Assembly: GCA_024349245.1 (NCBI GenBank)
Contig: JALDNG010000022.1
Location: 13,513,501 to 13,577,500, forward strand
Length of the DNA: 64,000 bases
Direction: 5' to 3'
From: Neodontobutis hainanensis
Taxonomy: Eukaryota > Chordata > Actinopteri > Gobiiformes > Odontobutidae
Part shown: positions 57,561-64,000 of the stretch, in pieces
Numbering within the stretch: position 1 is the first letter of the stretch
Layout: every line of letters begins with the position of its first letter
Translations under genes and position numbers: made by a program
The notes under the pieces: generated by a model
Told to the model about the DNA's origin: nothing
Seen by the model: the letters and a program-made list of their open reading frames with translations, nothing else
Databases searched by the model: none

Positions 57561-60500
57561 AAGTATAAACACAGGACAGACTAGCTTGTGTTACAGTGCA
57601 AATATTTCGGGGAAAAAATACATCATTGGCAGAATGTGTGCAGAAAGGCCAGAGAAGGTAGCATTCATCTGTGTGTTGCAGCAGGCGTATTGAGAAAGGA
57701 AACAGCAGGTACTCAGCTTAATGACGAGACATTTCAGTGTGTATTTGTGTGTTCGTTTAAAGAAAGAGCTAAGTGTAAAAGAAAATTGAGGGATAGGGAT
57801 AGTGTGCTCATTTCTGGGGAAAGAGTAATATTGATACACACCTGCTGATTAAAAAGAGCTTCTGTTTCCATGGCACTAACGTCTTATATTGTAGGTGTGT
57901 GCAAAGCAGGAAAACTAAAGCTGCACTGCTTTCCATGGAGAATAAAAACACACTTGTGAAAGTTCCCAGTTTTTATTCCCTAAATCCCACACTCTTTTGG
58001 GCTCAGTATGTTTTGTAATGCATTTCAAGCATTACCATTTTATCCTAGACTCATTATATGTTCTTATCCTGACTTTACTATAGCATAGAAGGATACTTGG
58101 TCTGCATATTATGTAAAATAAATTATCCTATAGCAGTAATTGCAGTTGAGAACCATTAATACATGTCATTGGTGCATTACTGTGCATTATAGATGTGTCT
58201 ATAAGATAAGATGACATAAAATTCTAATCATCTTCTTATAATAATACATTTTTTATACAGCATTCTTAAGTTCACTCTTTTTATAAACTTACTTTGTTTA
58301 TCAGTGAACATCCCTTTTAAATTAATTTTATATTACATGTCAGGCCATTCGATTTATGGGACTGTTTCATTTGTGTGTGCATCCTACATTACACCTGTTT
58401 ACTTCATTGAATTGCTTTGCCTGGGCCTCAACCCTATTTAGGCAAGCTCTTCATGAAGCATCATTAAACCTGGGGGCCTGATTCACAACATTGTGTGAGC
58501 TGAAAGTGGCCAGTCCACTGGAGCAGAGAAAGTTACAAATTGGATTGCCTTGGTCTGTAGTTGAGTTCAGTCATGCAGTCAGTCTCTACTTGCTCCTTTA
58601 TCGGATTTATTATAAATATACTGTATGTATATATATATATATTTATACCTGGTTCACTTCTGATGTAAATTCTGATGTAGATTACAGCATGGGCACTCTA
58701 CAATAGAAGCCCTTTAGTTATGTGGAGGCCATTAATATGTATGTGTATTAACATAAAAAAAATAAAAATAACCAATTACATTTTGAAAAATACACATTTT
58801 CTTCTTCTAAACTTAGTTACACACCTGTGAGGCCTAAAATCAAAGAAGCATTGTTACTCCTGGACACACAGTCTCAAATGCAAACAGTTTGCTTTTGTTT
58901 ACAACACCGACAAAAAAGCAAAGCCCATGTGGACTGACAATGTACAATAATATTACTTTTTGGTGCAGATATGTCCAGCCTTTTAGTTCGTTGTTGGACA
59001 GCTTTGTGTGTGTAGTATGGGCACAAAGATTTGTAAGGTTATAATCCTTTAATGCTAACCTAAAAAAGACAAGGGACTCTATTATCATAAGATGTTGTGC
59101 CTTTGGGTTACTCAACTTACATTTTTTCCAAACCATGTGCTGCGTCGGAGGGTTAAGGAACCATGTGTATTTATTGATGAAAGAGGTCACAAACTAAACT
59201 GGTCACTAGATCTTCTGGGACACAGCAGGGTAAAGATAAATAATTACATAATTACTGTATATTAGATGTAGATTTCTTGAAAAGCCAGGTGTTAAAAATA
59301 GCACTCAAGACTCGAACAATGCATCTGGTTTGGTCCAAAGTATTAGTGTTGTCCATACAAAATAAATAAATAACAAATAATGCTCTATCTGTGAATCAAA
59401 AGGACGTGTATCTAAATTTGGGAGACATGGGTTTGTGTGTCAGAAAAAGGAGCCACTAGTGACAAGTTTGAGCAGGAAGACAAGCATAGTCACATCACCC
59501 ATCGATTAAACCAGCAGTTAAAACCAACCTGAAATAGACATTTTGTTCCATGAATGACTTAAACACATGCTCAACTGAAACCTGAGGTGTATAATAACCT
59601 CTCTTCACTGGCTCTATTTTTATTGTTAAAGCTATTAGTCTAAATTGCATGTCATCTTTTCTTACCTTCTGTGTTTTTAATCTATCAGTTTTGGAACTGT
59701 TTGAGGCTTTTCTCTTTGAGCATGATCTTGCTTGACTGAAGTATAAAGTAAACGCTTATGTTGCTGATCTTGGCTGGTTGTGTCACAGTTATGGGTTTTA
59801 GCGAACTATCGGAGCATCTCAACTTGCCCACACTTTTCCTTCAGCGCTGGTGCTTCTTCCCAGTGCTTTGTCTGTGCCAGCTGTTATTCTTATAAATCCC
59901 AGAGCTTACATCAAACAATGTTTTATATGTTGTTAAACTTTACTGCCCTCTCTTTTCTATATACTACAGGCCTCAGAGATAATCAATCACGTGTACGAGG
60001 ATGCCAATATGTTAGTGTAAAGGCTGTTTACAGATGGGGGCATGAATAAAATCAGAGAGGATTAGATTACCAGGAGTCAGAATGTGGTCAGAGGAATTGT
60101 TTAAGTTTGGGTTTGCAGAGTTTTCTATAGCATCAAACCTTAACCAAGCTGAGTAAATAGTACTTTATGGTTGGATAGTGTGAGCTGCTTTTACTGCCAC
60201 CCTTGGTCTATACTGTTCCTAAACTTGCACCATCAAGTTTTGGTTTTAGATGATAATGTGAGAGCGCTGGGGCCAGTTTGAGAAGGTTATGCAAAGGTTG
60301 TGTGGAGCTGATCACAGCAAGAAGCTCACCAGTGTCTCCAAGGAAAGTGCTGACATTTACAAGCGGTATTACAATACATTTATATGCTAAATAATCACAT
60401 CTGATGGAGATTACCACACTATTCCCCTCTTGCCCTCTGCCGCTGTGTTTGCATGCACATGTGCACATTGTCTCTTTGTCGACAGCGAGGGGATGGAGCG

Positions 60501-61513
60501 GATGCTGATGAGAAAGAGAAGCACTGACAGAGCATGTTAATGAAAAGCAGGGTAAATGCTGTCCAGCAGCAGTTTGACAGATGGCAACATTGCAGGAGGC
60601 ATAGGTTCACTGCCAATGCAAATGAAAGGAGTAGCCCACACAGGAAAGCATGTTCAACAACCACGGCTGAAAGATGACGCTGATGGAGAAAATACCAGCA
60701 ATGGACTCATTGGGCTGGCCGCTAAAACTTTTAGTATACTTCCATTCAAAAAAAGCAACAGGAAATAAGCTTTGTAAGAGCTTGTTCTTCTTTTTTTTAA
60801 CTGTTTTGACCTTTCATTATTCTCACAAGGCAGTCAGCATGATGTTGAGATGTTTGCTGGCAGAGGTTAGCGACAGCCGCCACTATTTAATTTGGCATTT
60901 AGCTGTTGCTTTGGATCTAACTTTAATTTTGTGACTCAGGGAATTTTCTCTGTCTGCAGTGCCTAATGAACTAATGCTGCATTTTAATTAATTCTCAAAA
61001 GATTATTGAAAGAACATCTAACTATCTAACTACATGTTGCAGTACAGATGGTGACAAATACAATGAGCTGAGGAGGTATAGTCTCAATAAATACACGTAA
61101 AGACACCTTGCTCTACTTTCATGTCCCTCTCTAATCTGTCTATCGGGGCAACATAACATGACTACTGTCGTCACAGTCATTAATGTAGTAGAGATAAACA
61201 ATGCTATAGCGTTTAAGATACACTATATGCCCATGTTCAATATTGTTTTCCTGGTTACATGAAGTTCCACGGTTGCCCCACTCAGTTGTTTCAACATCTC
61301 TTCAATGCTATAATGTTTTCTGGAGGAAGGCCGACTGGTGAGAAAGAGGTGAGAGAAAGTGTGGTCTTGTGGTCTCCTTTGGTGTCTAATATTGCAGAGT
61401 TAGTTCTTCATGAGCCAAACGGCACCATGTGACGGTAACTGGATCGGCACACAGCTGCAGCCGTGGGCACCCTCGCTCGTCCCCAAGGCTGCTGGAATAG
61501 CTTCGGGACGGCC

Positions 61514-61516
<3 letters not shown>
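57561..61516. other. Non-coding interval
   Basis: No gene is supported. A short AT microsatellite lies at about 58625-58642. 60440-60730 is another balanced block lacking coding potential. Confidence 0.4.

Positions 61517-61550
<34 letters not shown>
61517..61550 (+). repeat. (CA)n microsatellite
   Basis: Seventeen CA units. Confidence 0.97.
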
Positions 61551-61554
<4 letters not shown>

Positions 61555-64000
61555 GTACATAGACATATACACCAGGGCTGTGGAAAAACCCAAATAGTAC
61601 AGGACGGGGGCAAGTGGGGAGGCGCAGCGGAGAACTCTATACTGCCTGTTTCAAAGATGTTTTTAAAGCTGTGAAATTTCTAGTCCAACCACGGCAGGCT
61701 CCGTTACACACAGGGCTGTCTTTAAAAGCTAAGAGCCGGTGTGTTTGTTCTTCTGTTAAATGAAGGGTAGTGGCAGTGGTCGGACTGGACGCCAACTACA
61801 GTCAATTAGGAATGTCTCTGTCAGGGGGCACAGCAGACATTTGTTCTCTGTTCATGAACAGTTTTTATTGGCTTTTAGGGCTATTACTTAGAATAGATGG
61901 AGCAATCTGACTATTTCTATAAAACAATTACATTACTTACACAAGCACCAACATATCTGGGCCACATCTAAGAGAGTCATATGAACTCTCCTTGTTAGCT
62001 TCCCAGTTTTTAAAGAAGTTTTTAAATAATGGCCTTATTTGAGTATATTTTTTTGTTTTGTTGTACAAGTAGGCCATACATTGAGTAAGAAATCTGGGCA
62101 TCTAAGGGGCATTTTCCCATCAGTGTAGTAAACAATTTGCAAAACGCAGAGTTTATTGATTCGGCACTTCCCGAAGAAACATGACAGTTTTGACATGACT
62201 TATTGGTAACAAATGACAATATAAACCACTAGACCAGGCTTTTTAAAGCCACAGTACTGGCCTCTGTGGTCTGTTAAACTCTGAGGCTAAACAATGAATA
62301 GCATATTATGCTGTCATTCCAGTATTTTCCAAGGCTTTATTTAAACACTCTTCTCCAGAATAGCAATTATTATACAAGCCACAAACCCAGATGAGATCGA
62401 AACATGGTGCATTCTCCCTGGTGTCCTGTCATAGAGAGTTTGACTAAGTTCTTGTAAACAGTATCCATACATTCGGCTACATAAGTTACTAGAGCAGTAC
62501 CTTGGTCAAGTGGATGTGATATTTTTTGTAGTGGGAATTGTATTGGAATAATGCTGTGCTAACCAGAGCAAATGCCATGCTGAAGATGCTTTCATTGTTG
62601 GCCTGTGTGTCTGCAAATCAAACATCAAACCTACACACATGTAGCCCTCTGTGCTATAATGTAACTCTACACCACATCTCTGGGTTAAGCTTGACTTCCA
62701 AAATCCAAAGAACATGCCGGGCTGTTGCAGGGCAGGGTGGGACCGAGGGGAATCCGGGTGAGCTGGCACGCAGATCAAACACTTTGGCTTGAGCCCTGAT
62801 ACTCAATGTTGCAGATGCTTGGGTTGGAATAAATAGAAGATGCCCTGCCAGGAGCGTAACGACTGTGTCCATCAGCACAACAAAGATAGTGGTCAAAGCA
62901 GAGTGTCCTGATGAGTGAAAACCTTTAATGAAAGTACAGATTAGTGGTTCTTGAAAATTCATAAGGCTAAATTAAAAGTTATCAATGCTATGAAGGTTTT
63001 AAGTATGGTTAAGAATTATCAAAGTCAGGCAGTTTGATTGTGTGTCTTATTTCAATGAAGTGTAAGCGTGACAGCAATTTTGTCTCTAAAATGCTGTCTT
63101 TAAAGCTGCTGTTAGCTTTAAATAATTGGTTAATGTAAGTGGGTGTTTTAAATATTTTTCTTTTGCAAAGGCTTACAACAGAATTAAATAAAGTTTTCTG
63201 TAGACTTTATTTAATTACCTTCAGCTGCTAAAAAAGTCTGTATAGGCTCATTCATCAGTCCGGATGGATCCTCACGCTGTCCAAACGTCTAATGACAAAC
63301 CTATTAAATTCACATAGAAGTGCCAAGACGGATGACCTTGGCCACACCAAGACATATACTTTTAGTCCAGTCCAGCCGTGTTATATTGAGGGCTGGCAGG
63401 CCGATCAAAGACTTTCCACTAACTCTGATACCAAATGTTACTGATGATGTATTCGATGGGGAAGACAAGCCTGATATGTAGATTGTACAACAACAGAGGT
63501 CTGGCCCTTTCATTCTGGTCTTGAAGCAAGGCTTATATTCTTGCGAGAAACTGCCTTGAATTACAATTTAGCTTCCCTGCACGTCTGCCTTTGCACACAG
63601 CTAGTGTAAACACTGCAAGGTGGTATAGGAAATGAAGGCATTGAGTAAACAAAGATCGTTTTGATAGGTCTGTAGTGCATGGCTGTGCACTATGCCAGGA
63701 AAACGCCAATGGAAATGGAAACAAATGGTAAACTGCAAAGCTCAGGGTGACCCTTACTTATGCTGTTAAGAGCACCTTCAATTGCAACACTTTTGCTTGA
63801 ATTCTACTTTCTTTCCCCACACTTCCTCCCTAGTGTACTCCTGGCACAGGTTCTGCTGATATTCTTTATGACAGACCTATAACAATCTGAGTCCCAGGGA
63901 ATGCCAAGAGCATGCTTTTCTTTGCCTGGGAGAAGTGAAATCAATATGCCTGAAATGGAAATGAGGCAAAATGAGAGAATGAGCAGCAGGAGCACCAGAA
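61551..64000. other. Non-coding interval to the end of the window
   Basis: No reading frame above about 100 codons and none recognisable. An exon belonging to a gene outside the window cannot be excluded. Confidence 0.4.

Noticed and set aside
1..64000. CRISPR arrays, bacterial operons, riboswitches, phage genes
   Set aside because: None found; introns, poly(A) signals and repeat types are all vertebrate.

Overview
The window looks like vertebrate nuclear DNA from a ray-finned (teleost) fish. Genes are split by short GT-AG introns. The repeats include a Rex3 fragment that carries the usual Rex3 survey-primer site, a Copia element, L1/Tx1-type and L2-type LINEs, a tRNA-derived SINE with an L2-like tail, and long (TG)n/(AC)n/(AT)n microsatellites. 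Two adjacent genes, ebna1bp2 and cfap144 (fam183a), are also neighbours in mammals. Nothing bacterial, plasmid-like or CRISPR-like is present.

Layout. Positions 1-15.4 kb are a repeat-rich block. It holds a Rex3 relic (minus strand), a decayed Copia retrotransposon with a recognisable primer-binding site, a decayed intron-containing kinesin-1 heavy chain gene (kif5b-like, about 7.0-12.1 kb), and an LTR-like stretch (13.1-15.0 kb). Positions 15.4-21.5 kb are two head-to-tail minus-strand LINEs of the L1/Tx1 group, each with several broken frames. Positions 21.6-28.6 kb hold gene and transposon fragments: a split THAP zinc finger, an LTR-like promoter piece, a 5'-truncated L2-type LINE, an SGNH-hydrolase-like exon on the minus strand, and a ~2.1 kb unit bounded by long inverted repeats. 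Positions 28.9-31.5 kb carry an intronless gene of unknown family with its own TATA box and poly(A) signal. Its C-terminal ~130 codons lie in another frame.

Positions 37.9-41.6 kb are the well-preserved part. ebna1bp2 (nine exons, 308 aa, rRNA processing) faces cfap144 (four exons, 129 aa, ciliary microtubule protein) tail to tail. cfap144 has an RFX-type X-box about 60 bp upstream of its start codon. The remaining 22 kb (41.7-64 kb) shows no coding exon I can support. It is non-coding sequence with microsatellites, old repeat scraps and a few blocks that look like conserved regulatory sequence, which only alignment can decide.

The genes do not form one pathway. Only ebna1bp2, cfap144 and possibly the intronless gene look potentially functional. 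The rest is decaying or mobile. Exon boundaries were set by hand from splice sites and reading-frame continuity. Family names rest on remembered protein motifs, not on searches.
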